Source: Zygnema cylindricum (taxonomy: Eukaryota; Streptophyta; Zygnematophyceae; Zygnematales; Zygnemataceae). From it: a DNA stretch of 64,000 nt. A program made the translations under genes and the position numbers. Under the pieces are notes generated by a model. That model did not search any database. It was given only the letters and a program-made list of their open reading frames with translations, and was not told the DNA's origin. Within the stretch, counting starts at the first letter, position 1. Each line of letters begins with the position of its first letter. Positions 1-10,628 of this stretch are shown piece after piece. The DNA is taken from contig JBBHKE010002125.1 of NCBI GenBank assembly GCA_037447655.1, forward strand, positions 86,180 through 150,179. The letters run 5' to 3'.

Positions 1-574
1 TTTTATATCAAACGCTGATAGATGAAGTTTAATCCAACGATATGACCATGGTTTGCTAATTATGATATTTTTGAGCTGCTTCATGTATGTATTGGTATCT
101 CGACCGAGAAATTTATTCACCAATGTTTTCTTTTATAAGAGAATGATTGGTTCTAAAAGAATGATTGGTCCTGATGTCAGATTAAAAGTACAAATTACTA
201 CATTGTAATTTGTTTTAATGGTTTTCATGTAGCTAATCATAAATTATAGTAAAAATCATGAATGTCATGAGTCATGATTGAAAAAAATGATAAAATAATA
301 TTTTCTGAATCTGTGAAGCTGTCGACCTGTAAGCTGGAGGCAAAGACTTGGGTTTTTTAAAGCCCATCATGTTTTTTCTTTTGTTGGATAAGTTCGTCTC
401 GGGACTTTTATCGAGTGGTGGTTCTTTAAAAAAAAAAAACGCCACGTTCACTTTTTCTTTATCTGGTTTGGTAAATATAATGCCGATTATAAGCTGTTTC
501 AATAAGCCTAGCAAGGCTATCGTGTAGAAATCGAAAAAGATAATAAGATTTATTTTCTTTTATTGTTTGTGCAG
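1..574 (+). other. Upstream region of the PP2C gene, probably ending in a 5' leader intron
   Basis: No convincing coding exon is visible here. The stretch is AT-rich with an A-run near 428-438. A pyrimidine-rich tract followed by TTTGTGCAG ends at 574, which is a good splice acceptor for the exon carrying the first in-frame ATG at 639. A non-coding or short coding first exon therefore probably lies further upstream, in this stretch or left of the window. Confidence 0.4.
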
Positions 575-638
575 GTCAACAATATCGTTCGAGAATCAAG
601 AAAGTAAAAGACCTCGAAGACCAATAAAACCGAATAAT

Positions 639-3346
639 ATGGGGGCGCTAAAGTGGACTGGAAATACACTATTTATGGGACACAACGCTACCAATAATAG
701 CAATAAAAGAACTTCTCCTGTGGCTGAGGAAAAATCCCAATTACTGAAAGCCGTTTCTCCAAACTACGGTTTACGGACAATGTCTGCGACAACTATGGGT
801 TCTATGGACCCAATCTGCTCTTTGCAACTCCCTAACCTCTCTTCTCTCACTTCTTGTACAATAACCTCTCAAAATCCACCTTTTAGGAATCAAAGTTACC
901 AATCCTCACAAAGTTGCCAAGCCTCGCAAAGTCACCAACCTTCAAGACCAAAATCTTGGACAGAAAACCTTACTTCCCAAAAAAAACAGGACGACGAGAG
1001 TCGCGCTTCTAGTGGAATTACTACATCAACATGCAGTGGAGATTTAACGGCTACAGATCTATCCGGTACAAGGAGTCAATATCCGTCTCCCAGTGGGACG
1101 AGATCTCCAGGGGATTTCGAAGATCTTCCTCCTCGATTTTCGAGAGAGACGCGGGAAGCTCCGGCTTGTGTAAGTTCGTCAGAAACGAATCGGTTACAAA
1201 AAACGGAGTTTTTGTCCGGAAGATTACCGGATTGGAACTGGCCTCCTCATGGACACGTGTCAGTTTGTGGGAGACGGCCAGAAATGGAAGATGCCGTCGC
1301 GGCCCATCCGGCTTTTACAACTATTGGATGGAAAGTTGGTTCAAAAGAAGGGATACAAAAGGGTCTAAAGGAGAAGGTTTCTATGGGGAGTGGAAATATG
1401 GGAGTGGGAGTGAAGTCGGGAGATGAGCCTTTACATTTTTTTGGAGTTTATGATGGCCATGGAGGCTGGCAGGTGGGCGAATTTTTGCTTTTGACTATCT
1501 CTTTTATTTTTACTGATCTTGTTTTCTTTCTTTTTTGTTTTGTGTTTTGCGTTTTGTATCTTATTAGGTGGGTAAATTTGCTTCTGACTACAATTTTTTT
1601 ATTTTTACTGATTTTATTTTCTTTTCTTTTTTGTTTTGCGTTTTGCGTTTTGTGTCTCATAATGTTGGGTGTCTGTCTGTTTTATTGGAGATGAAATGTT
1701 AACGTGTAGATAATTTTGAAAAGACTTGGACCCATTTCACTTCTCCTTTTAGAGGAGGAATTGCTACAAACCATTGGTGTAAAACATCCTTTTTTGGTGG
1801 ATCATATCATAAATTAGTATTATAACATTGCCTGCCTTCCTGTAAATCTTTTATCTTATGAAATGTCATCTTAATGCAGATTCACCAAAACATTTACATC
1901 AACATTCTTCGAAATATTTATATTCAACATTACACTTCAACAAGGGAGAATCTATATGTACAATTTTCTTTCTCCCATCCCTCACTCTCTTGTTTGACCT
2001 TTGTTATTACTTTGTTTTTCTCTCCTTCTTCAGGCTGCAAAACACTGTGCAGAGAAACTCCACATCACTTTATCAGAAGAACTGAAAAGAAGCTCAATAG
2101 CTTGCGAGGGAACTGCAGGAGCGTTAAGAAATTGTATGGGTCGGGCTCTCGAATCGACGTTTTTTAAAATCGACGCAGAAATAAATGGGTTTTGTTTATT
2201 TCCCGGGAACTGTGGAAGAGGGAAAGGAAATTGTTGCAAACATGAAGCCATTGCTCCGGAGTTTGTCGGTTCTACGGCAGTTGTGGCAGTTGTGAGTCAA
2301 GATCAAATATTTGTCGCAAACTGCGGAGATTCTCGTGCGGTTCTATGTCGAGGAGGGATGGTGTTACCGCTTTCTTCGGATCATAAGGTCAGTGTGACAT
2401 TTTACCCTTGGAAGTTTTCATTTGTATTACAATCAAGAAACTGTAGTACAGCATATACATGGAGATTTGTTTATACAGAGGATTAGGAGGAAGAGACTGT
2501 TTATCCAGTCGATTAGAGGGAGACGGAGGAAGTTTCTTAGTTTCTTATTGTGTTTTTTTTGTAAATTTTTTAATACAGCCTCAACGTCCCGATGAAATGC
2601 GTCGCGTGGAGGCAGCGGGAGGAAAAGTGATATTTCAAGAAGGTTTTCGTGTTCTCGGAGTATTGGCGATGTCACGAGCTATAGGTGAGGCTTTTAACTT
2701 TAATGGATGAAATTGACCATAGAATGTGGGACTTCAAGGCTGAAATCATGTGATTCTTTGTGTTTCTTTGTGTTTCCGTACGGCGTACCTTTCATGAAAA
2801 GAATTTGAGTTGGAATGTGGAAGCGTAAGCTTTCTTTTTGTTTCACAAAGTTTTCAAAGTAATTTCAGTAGTTTGACTGCGTACTGTAGTACTTTTTGAT
2901 AGGATTTAATATGCTATGTTTGGGACTTTAAAGTCAAAACATTTTTTAACATAAATCTTGTTGAAAGTGGAAGTCTTATCCTTTTAAGACTTAAAAACAA
3001 GCGATTGACATGGGAAAGTCAATCCCTTTCTTGGAATTTTACAGGCGATCGTGTTCTTAAACCATATGTGATTTCGAAGCCTGAAATGACATACACTATG
3101 CGGGCAGAACAAGACGATTTTATAATACTTGCGAGTGATGGACTATGGGACGTGCTTTCAAACGAAATTGCTTGTAAAATTGTTGGTCAATGTTTAGAAA
3201 AAAGGAGGAAAAAGCAAGGAGATGATGGTCAAGGAAGTCCTTGTTCCATGGCCGCGGCTTTACTCACAAAAGTTGCATTGGCTCGAGGGAGTACCGACAA
3301 TATTAGTGTGGTGGTGGTAGATTTACAATCACAATCTCCATCATAA
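639..3346 (+). CDS. Clade A-type protein phosphatase 2C (ABI1-like), four coding exons, Trp lock replaced by Gln
   Basis: A Mn/Mg-dependent Ser/Thr phosphatase of the PPM family. Exons are 639-1472, 2034-2387, 2579-2684 and 3045-3346, all with GT-AG introns and matching phases, giving 531 residues. The first 200 residues are Ser/Gln-rich and unrecognised. The catalytic domain shows RRPEMED (212-218), VYDGHGG (270-276), VGST (357-359 region), [13 protein letters not shown] (374-386), [10 protein letters not shown] (425-434), ASDGLWDV (461-468) and GSTDNIS (513-519). These place it with plant clade A enzymes, which inhibit SnRK2 kinases and are captured by ABA-bound PYR/PYL receptors. The position of the receptor-locking Trp (ABI1 W300) reads Gln416 in the segment [10 protein letters not shown], and GGSQ reads GGWQ. 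Metal ligands and the abi1-1 Gly are kept, so the enzyme should be active; loss of ABA-dependent receptor control is an inference. The start at 639 is the first in-frame ATG after a likely acceptor at 574. An extra upstream exon is possible. Confidence 0.9.
1473..1662 (+). repeat. Tandem duplication of the first 93 bp or so of PP2C intron 1, including its splice donor
   Basis: Two head-to-tail copies (about 1473-1566 and 1567-1662) start with GGTGGG after an AG, then a T-rich stretch with TTTATTTTTACTGAT and TTTTGTTTTGCGTTTTG. The second copy recreates AG|GTGGGT, a second possible 5' splice site. Its use would add 95 nt and shift the frame. Confidence 0.75.
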
Positions 3347-3383
3347 GAAAAGGGACGAATCTCTGAAAACGAGGGTTATATTT

Positions 3384-3470
3384 GTCACGATCTACGGTGA
3401 CGATCTATGGTTACAGTCTACAGTCACAATCTACGGTCACGATTTACGATCACCATCTTCGACCATTACC
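3384..3470 (+). repeat. Short imperfect tandem repeat in the PP2C 3' flank
   Basis: About seven degenerate units of 11-13 bp around TCACGATCTACGG follow the stop codon closely, probably within the 3' UTR. Confidence 0.7.
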
Positions 3471-4290
3471 TTAATTAAATGTTACATGATGGGAGCCTTC
3501 ATTATAAGAAAAATGATGAGGCTCTCAAGAGATGTAGGTAAGAAAGTGATTTTCAAATTACGAACTTTCATTTAAAAAAAAAAAATGAATCTCCGAAATG
3601 GATGTAGGAGATGAGGTGTCAATGGAGGGAGTTCTGAAAACCTGTAGAATTCTTCTGAAATGATGCCCTTTTGGTCTTTTGTTTTTAAACTTAATCGTCC
3701 ACAAAAATCTTGTGAAGAGGGTTTAATTGTTCATACAGTGAAGAAAAATACCAGCTTGTAAAATTTGAGAATTGAAGTTTGTTGTTCAAGAAATGAGAAT
3801 AGTTTCAATAAGGAGTGAAAAACCACTTTTTAAGAAGGCAAGTGACGATTAGAGGGCAAGTGAAGATTAGAAGTTTGGAGAAAAGAAATTGTGATTCAAA
3901 AACCTTTTGTATATTTGTGAAGTTTGAAGACTTGAAATAAATTGTAGTCCAGTGTAACCACTGAATATCTGTTTCAGACATGTAACATTAAATTGTTTAT
4001 ATTTCCATTTTACCGCCGGACTCTTTTGAGACTTGTTTTCCTGGTGAAAGGAATTTTTTATTAATGTATTTTTCAGTTGTATGCATAAAATTGGCATGTT
4101 AAATGATATTTTTGTCCTAGTACTTCATTCATATGCATGTATTATGCACATGAGATATGTGACCGTCTCGTATTAATTGTTCTACTATATCGCTTGTCGA
4201 TATATATATATATATATATGCTTATCGGATGGAGCTCAATTTTGTATGGCAGTGTAAAAGGTGTGCGCGATTTTTTTCATCACTTGTTTC
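3471..4290. other. Intergenic DNA after the PP2C gene
   Basis: AT-rich sequence with no gene that I can support. It contains a (TA)n run near 4200-4219. The early part probably holds the PP2C 3' UTR and polyadenylation region. Confidence 0.4.
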
Positions 4291-4299
4291 TAGTGTTCT

Positions 4300-4610
4300 G
4301 TATCGGCAATAAATTTATAGCGATAACACCAACACCAGTAATTTTCGGTTTTCGAACGGTTAAGGATCCCGATATATCGCTCCGAGACCAATAAATTCCG
4401 TATCGGCGATAAGTGGAAAAATATATAGTACGCTATATAATAGTACTTTATAAAATAATAATATACTGTATTATATTTTCACTGTATATAGCGTGGCATG
4501 CCACGTGTAACAATCTTTTCCGTACTCTGTGTAACGGTAAAAGAAAAGAGCGATGCGAACTAATTATGTTTTGCGTATCGAGGGTACGCCTAGTTGAAAA
4601 ATCGTAATAG
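4300..4610 (-). mobile_element. Fragment of a TATCG-rich MITE family
   Basis: It matches, as reverse complement, the right part of the element at 21519-21962. Shared blocks are TATCGCGATAACACC, GATCCCGATATATC, TATCGGCGATAAG and GTGGCATGCCACGT. The terminal repeat is not clean here, so this is a diverged or partial copy. Confidence 0.6.
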
Positions 4611-4739
4611 TGGATATTGAGGAGTCGTCCCTTACGCCAGATTCGACAAAATCAATCCAGCGACGCATTTTGGGATGAAAATATATTTCGCCAGCAATTC
4701 GATAGAGTATGATATGACCATGTGATGTGAGGCAGAGGT

Positions 4740-5010
4740 CAGAGGTCGCAATCGCGTACCCGAATCCGTACCCGATTCGTACCCGACCGACCGTGTCGGA
4801 TCCAGAACAGGTTCGGGTGTCAAATTTTGGCGGCCGGCCAAATTCCCCCGGGTGATTCAAAAACAAAAAAAACAAAAACGGGTATAGCCAGATTCGGGTG
4901 CCCAATTGCGATCTATGACGTGAGAACTCCTTGACCGATGGACAGAGGTCGCAAAAGTCAAAATTTTGATCGGATCGGGTACGAATTCGGGTACCCGATT
5001 GCGACCTCTG
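4740..5010. mobile_element. Palindromic MITE of 271 bp
   Basis: The left end reads CAGAGGTCGCAATCG and the right end CGATTGCGACCTCTG, a perfect 15-bp inverted repeat. It continues less perfectly through GGGTACCCGAATTCG-like sequence. The interior has no coding potential. No superfamily is assigned. Confidence 0.65.
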
Positions 5011-5454
5011 CCGATGGATGATAGAAAACATATCGGAATGTCGGTATGTCGTCGCATGCATATATATTAATATCAGCAAACGTCTATTGGAAAATCGATA
5101 TATCGTATTGGTATTAGTGGTAGGCAAATCAGTGGCAGGCAATGATAGTCGTAACTGAGTTGCGAACGACATTGCGTATTCGTTAATTTGTGTCAACAAA
5201 ATAGCGAATACTCATTATTAAAACGAAATCAGCATTAAATAAATAGTAATTAAGTGCAAGGTCACACGGCCGTTTTAGGTTAGTCCTTTAAATAGTGTAA
5301 CTAGTTATGTTTTTTTACTTTTAGCTACCACTCAGACGGCTTGGAGGACCGTACCGCTAGACCAAGACGTACAGTACGGACCGCATAGTACGGCACCGTA
5401 TCGAGATAAGACGAACTTCGACAAACCGGTTTTAAAACATGTCCATTCCTTATA

Positions 5455-7830
5455 TGCATAGTTGTTCATAGCGATTAGTGCAAACGTTTCAATCGTGACG
5501 AATTATACGTAACGAACGCATTGAACCTTTTGAACAAATCGTAAAAAATCGTTAATGAATTTTCATCTATACAATTCCGTACAATTAAAAAAAAAAAACA
5601 TATAGCGCAGTTTGTAAGTTTTCCGTTAAATGAGCGCTAAAATATTATAAATGTTTAAATAAATATGATGCTCTATGTCGGTATCGGAAATCTTTCATCA
5701 ACTGGTAGCGGAGAGTGTGGATGTAGGCTACGTCAGGACTCTGGCACACCCAGGTACGAACGTCCACAAGGGCACATTTTTATCAAATTCCGTGTGTCCG
5801 AGCCTATTTGACACGCAGCCATGGCCGCCTCTCTCTCCGTTCTCTCTCTATCTATCAGACAACACACGACTAGAGCAATTATATTAATCCAAAAAAAATG
5901 TACATCTTTTTCATCTATCTCTACTCTAAATCCTCTTCCCCTACATCAACGTCCATGATGTCTTCATCCGAACCCTCTTCCCTTACCTCCCCGTCCTCTT
6001 CTTCCCATGCCATCATGCTCTCTTCATAACTAACATCTTTAGTCTTTTTTAATAGATTAGTGCAAACCCATACCAGATCATTAGCCCTTTTAGCCGTTAA
6101 TCTATTTTTTTTCTTAGAGTCTATATGTTTATATGTTGACCAATTCCGCTCACAGAGTTGGCAGCTGAGCATTGTGCAAGTATCTTTACTGCAACCTTCT
6201 TCAAGATAGGAGTGGCAAAGCCAAACTCTTGCCACCACTTCCACGCCGGCATCTTCTTTGCACAAGTTAGTGTAACTTCCCTACCAAAAACTTCCTCAAA
6301 ACCTTCAAATTTGGACAACTCTATGCGGGCGTCTTTTATCTCCTCCACATTTAGAAGCATCCTCTCCAACATTGTTTGAAAACCTTCTTTAACTGTCGCG
6401 TTTGCACGTTGCCCATATGCATGACTTTGATACTCCGGATCGAGTACAAAGTCGGCCGCATAAATGGGACTATGCGCCATCTTCATCGCCACCCAAGGTG
6501 TATTTGTTCCCAAATCTGCGTGCCCCATGAATCTTCCTCAGCGAAGTAAATTCTCCAAAATCTGTCGGCGTGAAAATCATTGTAGACCTTCCCCACAGAC
6601 CGGCACAGCGTTCCCTAGTCTTTACGGTTCAGCCCAGGTGGGCTCCCTCATCTAACCCAAAACTGGTTCCGTGACCCTCCTTCGTTTGCTGTTCCCCACT
6701 TCGGCAGCTCCAAACTCCCTTTCACGTCTTATAACCTCTGGAGCATAATAAAATTTGTGGCAAACCTAGTCTCTCCAGGTTTCAAAAGCCGAAGTTAAGA
6801 AATTTGATTGAATATTGCTACACTCATGCTATGATTAGCGATGAATTTCAAAATTACTTTTGCCTCTCGGATAGGTTTGGATATAAATGATAACCTACTC
6901 CAATCTTCCAACATCAAGTCGAGAACGTGTGCAGCGCATGGCGTCCACGTGATAGAAGGGTACTTCGCTGCGAGCAACGAGGCTACAACTTTGTTTACTC
7001 GGGCAGAATCGGTAATAATATGCACCACATCTCCACCCCTATAACAAGTACTCCCTTTTCTAACAACTACTTTTTTCAACAACTGACATATGTAGTCGGC
7101 GTCCTTAATATGCCCACTTGTGTCTTTTGCCGTCAAAAAACATGTCACCTTTCGAGGTAATAGCTAGAATATTTAGGAGAGGTTTACGTCCGTTGTTGTC
7201 CACCCGTCTGATGTGATCGTGGCACCGGTGACATAAATAGTTTCCTCATAACTTGCCAATTTTTTCTTCACCTTCGCCTTAGTCTCTAATAGGAGACGAT
7301 TTCTCATTGCACTATGGATCAGTAACTTGTAAGATCCACCTAGATCACCGGTCTTATGCACCGCTGCCTTGAAATATGGATCCTCTAAAAGTGGGAACGA
7401 CAACCCATTGGCAAAAAAAGTCGTGGCCCAGGCTAAATCCACCTCTTTCTTATTATGCCTATTAAATGCATTTTTTTTTCTAGTCTGCACACCTCTTCCT
7501 TTGGTACTCGGAATCGGTGAAAAACTGCTGGTGAGATCATCCAAGTCGCACATTACACGTTTTGGTGAGGAATTTGCAGATTTATGGGTTTCCGACGCAC
7601 TAAACTCCTCCTTCACCTCATCTGGACACATTGTCCAGGCTCTTTTCTTGACGTTTCCAAGGAGATGAATTTTTATCCTCGTCGCTTGGGCGTTATATTC
7701 GAAGTTGCAATAAATACAAATACATAATCGGTTGGCCACAAGAACCCCACCGTCTACAGCCTTCACGTGCTCCCACTCCTCTCCTCGATTTCTGGGCATG
7801 GTTGCTTCTACCGAAGTTATGAAGAGAGAA
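5455..7830 (-). mobile_element. hAT DNA transposon, copy 1, decayed and cut by the assembly gap
   Basis: The non-coding left part (5455-5900) and the transposase region match copy 2 at 14090-17235 in the same order and orientation. The match stops exactly at the N run (7831), and the sequence to the right of the gap is not the expected hAT end. The true right end of this copy is therefore missing from the assembly or misjoined. I could not define terminal repeats with confidence. Confidence 0.75.
5921..7799 (-). pseudogene. hAT transposase pseudogene (BED zinc finger, DUF659, C-terminal dimerisation region), copy 1
   Basis: The start is ATG at 7799 (MPRNRGEEW...). A BED-like finger CIYCNFEYNAQATRIKIHL is followed by a DUF659 segment with GATITSDGW, where the Asp is the expected first catalytic acidic residue. 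Next come KDADYICQLL and WTPCAAHVLDLMLED, typical of plant hAT proteins. The acidic C-terminus ends at 5921. Frames change near 7173, 6790 and 6530, and around 6590-6720 about 100 bp present in copy 2 is missing or scrambled. No intact protein can be made. Confidence 0.85.
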
Positions 7831-7840
7831 NNNNNNNNNN
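7831..7840. other. Assembly gap (10 Ns)
   Basis: Ten consecutive Ns. A fixed length of 10 usually means an unknown gap size. The flanks do not look contiguous within one hAT element. Confidence 0.99.
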
Positions 7841-8011
7841 GACTATACGACATCAATAAGGTAAAAAAGTCGAGAGGTTTTTATTCAAAAATAAAGGTGG
7901 ATCCCAAACCTAGGCATGTTTTCCATGTCGTCTGCTTAAGGCTTGTAGACGTCACCAGGAGGTACCCTACACGAAGCAGAAGGAGCCGTTCTTCGGGACC
8001 TTACGGATAGT

Positions 8012-8112
8012 GAGATGGAGAGGGAGAGGGAGAGGGAGAGGGAAAGGGAGAGGGAGATGGAGAAGCAGAGAGGGAGAGGGAGAGGCAGAGATGGAGAGGG
8101 AGAAGCAGAGTG
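8012..8112 (+). repeat. Purine-rich (GAGAGG)n microsatellite
   Basis: Imperfect hexanucleotide repeat of GAGAGG with AAG, AGATGG and AGCAGA interruptions, almost entirely purine on the + strand. Confidence 0.9.
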
Positions 8113-9640
8113 GGAAATGGATTGGAGAAAAATAATGGAAAACGTTATATAAGTGACGTTTTTACCCTGTCTTCCAGGGCTTCTTGCCGAGGAAGACGAA
8201 GCACATCCCATGGAGGACCACTGCAGATGTTCGGAATTCGTCTGCTGTACCTTTTGTACGGATCCAAACCCTAGGTGGAAATAAAAACTTATTTTTGGAG
8301 AGCTGAAAAAATGGAATAACTACAGCATATCAGTTTGTCGTCTAGCAACCTGTAGCCAATGTTACATCAACAGGTGGCGCCCTTAGTTTTCAAGCTTAAT
8401 TTTTTTTGTTTTTAGCGAGATTCTCGGTCAATCGAAGCACAAATAACTGAAATTTTCAAAAAATCGCAAAAAAATCGCAAAAAATCGTTCTGGGTATCAC
8501 TTGAAGAAGGCAGAAGAAGAAGCAAATTTCCATTGTTTTTCTCCTTCCAGAAACTTAACCAGACGCTTAAGAAAGTTATAATTATTAGTTCAAGTGAGAC
8601 TGACGCTAAGGAGATGATGACACGTGGCAATGGAGCCTCTCTGACGCGAAGAAATGGAGCCATAGATTGAATGCAGCGGCGATCGTACAAGCCCTCTTGC
8701 AGCCGTCAATATATGGGATCTGCCGCCCGCTTATTAGCCTGCTGCAAGAGGACCGGATAATCTGGTTGGCCGAAAGGTACATATTTCTTGTCGGGCGTCG
8801 CAAAATTACCGTACTATAGATTCGCTGTTGCAACTTCAGTTCCGATATTTACGGTAGTAACAGGGAGGTTTTCTTTGCTACATTTGGCCGTTTATTTCGT
8901 GGGATTGCACTGATTGGTTGATTTTTGATTCATATGTCGGTGGCTTGTCGTTGACGCGATCTTTTGCTGTACAGCTTCTCGAGATTCTCGCTTTGCCGTT
9001 AAGCATATGTTCGAAACAAGCGCGAAAGGTACATAGTGTACTTTCTGTATCTTGCAAAAACAGGCAGCATGAAGTGCCGACAAGATATTTTTGGTTTGCG
9101 CGTGTAGAGGAGGAGCACCTTTGTTTTACAAACCGACATTTTTTTCCGGCAATAAACCGCCCGGTAGCGAAGGTTGACCACTTGCCAAAATTATTTTCCA
9201 CCAATCAGGCGCAGCTATTGCATATGTCACAAATAATGTTAAGAACTTTAGTGGACTTCGACGCCTCCACCATATAAACCCTCTCGGCAAAATCAAATTC
9301 GAAGGTTTTATCGGACGATTTGTTGCAGAATTTGTCGGCTATAATCTATACTGTAAATGGCTAAATGCACCCAACCCATGGTACAGGTTCCGTAGTGGCA
9401 GTATATCGTGCATCGCCAGGTAACGTTGTGGGATTCCTCAAATTTAAGCTCGAAATCGGACGATGTTAATATATCGTAACATCATTCACCTTATCACGGC
9501 CCCACGGGCTAGAAAGTCGATACTGTAGTTTACATAATTTGACGATAAACATCGATATCGCGATGGCTGGCGTTACACCGCCAATCGCTTTCTCTTTGTT
9601 TTTTTGGTGTTTGAAAATTATTAGCTTTAGAAAATAACTA
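8113..9640. other. Intergenic DNA without recognised features
   Basis: Open frames here (for example 8918-9277 +) show no recognisable domain and have no splice-consistent extension. I cannot support a gene or an element with clear ends. Confidence 0.4.
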
Positions 9641-9858
9641 CACCGCGCATCGTTATTAGTGTCAAGGTTTAAATAGTGTAAAAAACAAATTAGTGTTAAC
9701 AATTCTAATTTAGTGCGAGAAACGTGGCAGATTATGGTCCACTTCCTTAGATAGCGTTTCTTATTTAATTTTGAAAATCATGTACACTATTTTTGGAAAA
9801 AAATCAAAATTTAAAGAACCCAAATTAGAGTCGTTGACACTAATAACGATGCGCGGTG
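9641..9858. mobile_element. MITE, CACCGC family, short form (218 bp), TA target
   Basis: The ends are CACCGCGCATCG and CGATGCGCGGTG, flanked by TA on both sides. The inverted repeats extend about 30 bp through TTATTAGTGTCA. Three other copies are at 13481, 31583 and 58128. TA duplication suggests the Tc1/mariner superfamily, but this is inferred from the target site only. Confidence 0.85.
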
Positions 9859-9861
9859 TAG

Positions 9862-10628
9862 TAGTGTTGGGTATCGAGGACCTTTTGCCGATATTCGATA
9901 TATATCGAATTTTAGGTACCCGATAATCGATATATCGATTCGATATATCGAAAACCAAATTATTGCGATATGTCGCCAATATATCGTATCGCCAATATAT
10001 CGAGGCATTAATTTTTTTTTTCCCGATTTTTTTTTCAACCCCCCAAACTGATGAACATGGAATGGAAAAAGGACGGCGGACACAAAGTACAATGGACGCA
10101 AACCAACATTTTGTGCGCCGCTAGAATCGAACGTACGACTTGGAATGAGAAAACCGACGGCCAGCGTGAGCGCCGGCATCCCGGAATGGCTCTTTTGGCG
10201 GCTTACGCCAAAAAAGCCGACAAATTGACACGTGGCAGGTCTCCAGTGGATCCCAAGGAAGAAAGGGACAAAGCCATGGCGTCGGATGTGAAATTTACAT
10301 CGTTTTATTGTATCCGTACTAAAACCGTACACACCTCATGGCGGCTACTGTACCTTCTGTGCTTGTACAACTGTACAATAACACTGATCTGATTGGTAGA
10401 CACCTCAGTAGATAGGGGTTGTGAGTAGAGCGCGTCCGGGGTAGAAGACGTACAGTTCAGTGTACTGACGGTACATTTATGTGTACGGTCCGTACATATA
10501 TCAGCGATATATATCGCGATAATTTATGTTGGTCCCGGTACGATATATCGAGGAATCTGCTCGATCGATATTCGATATATCGAATATCGAAATTATCGCG
10601 ATATGAAACTACCCGATACCCAACACTA
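9862..10628. mobile_element. TATCG-rich TIR element (767 bp) abutting the preceding MITE
   Basis: The ends TAGTGTTGGGTATCG and CGATACCCAACACTA are perfect inverted repeats. The subterminal DNA is packed with ATATCGAT-type palindromes. The centre (about 10040-10480) is different, GC-richer sequence without a recognisable protein, perhaps captured DNA. A partial copy starts at 32140. Confidence 0.85.

Noticed and set aside
1031-1426. 131-codon frame overlapping PP2C exon 1
   Set aside because: Out-of-frame shadow of the conserved phosphatase exon.
8918-9277. 119-codon open frame (+)
   Set aside because: No recognisable domain, no splice context, and overlapping frames of similar length on the other strand.
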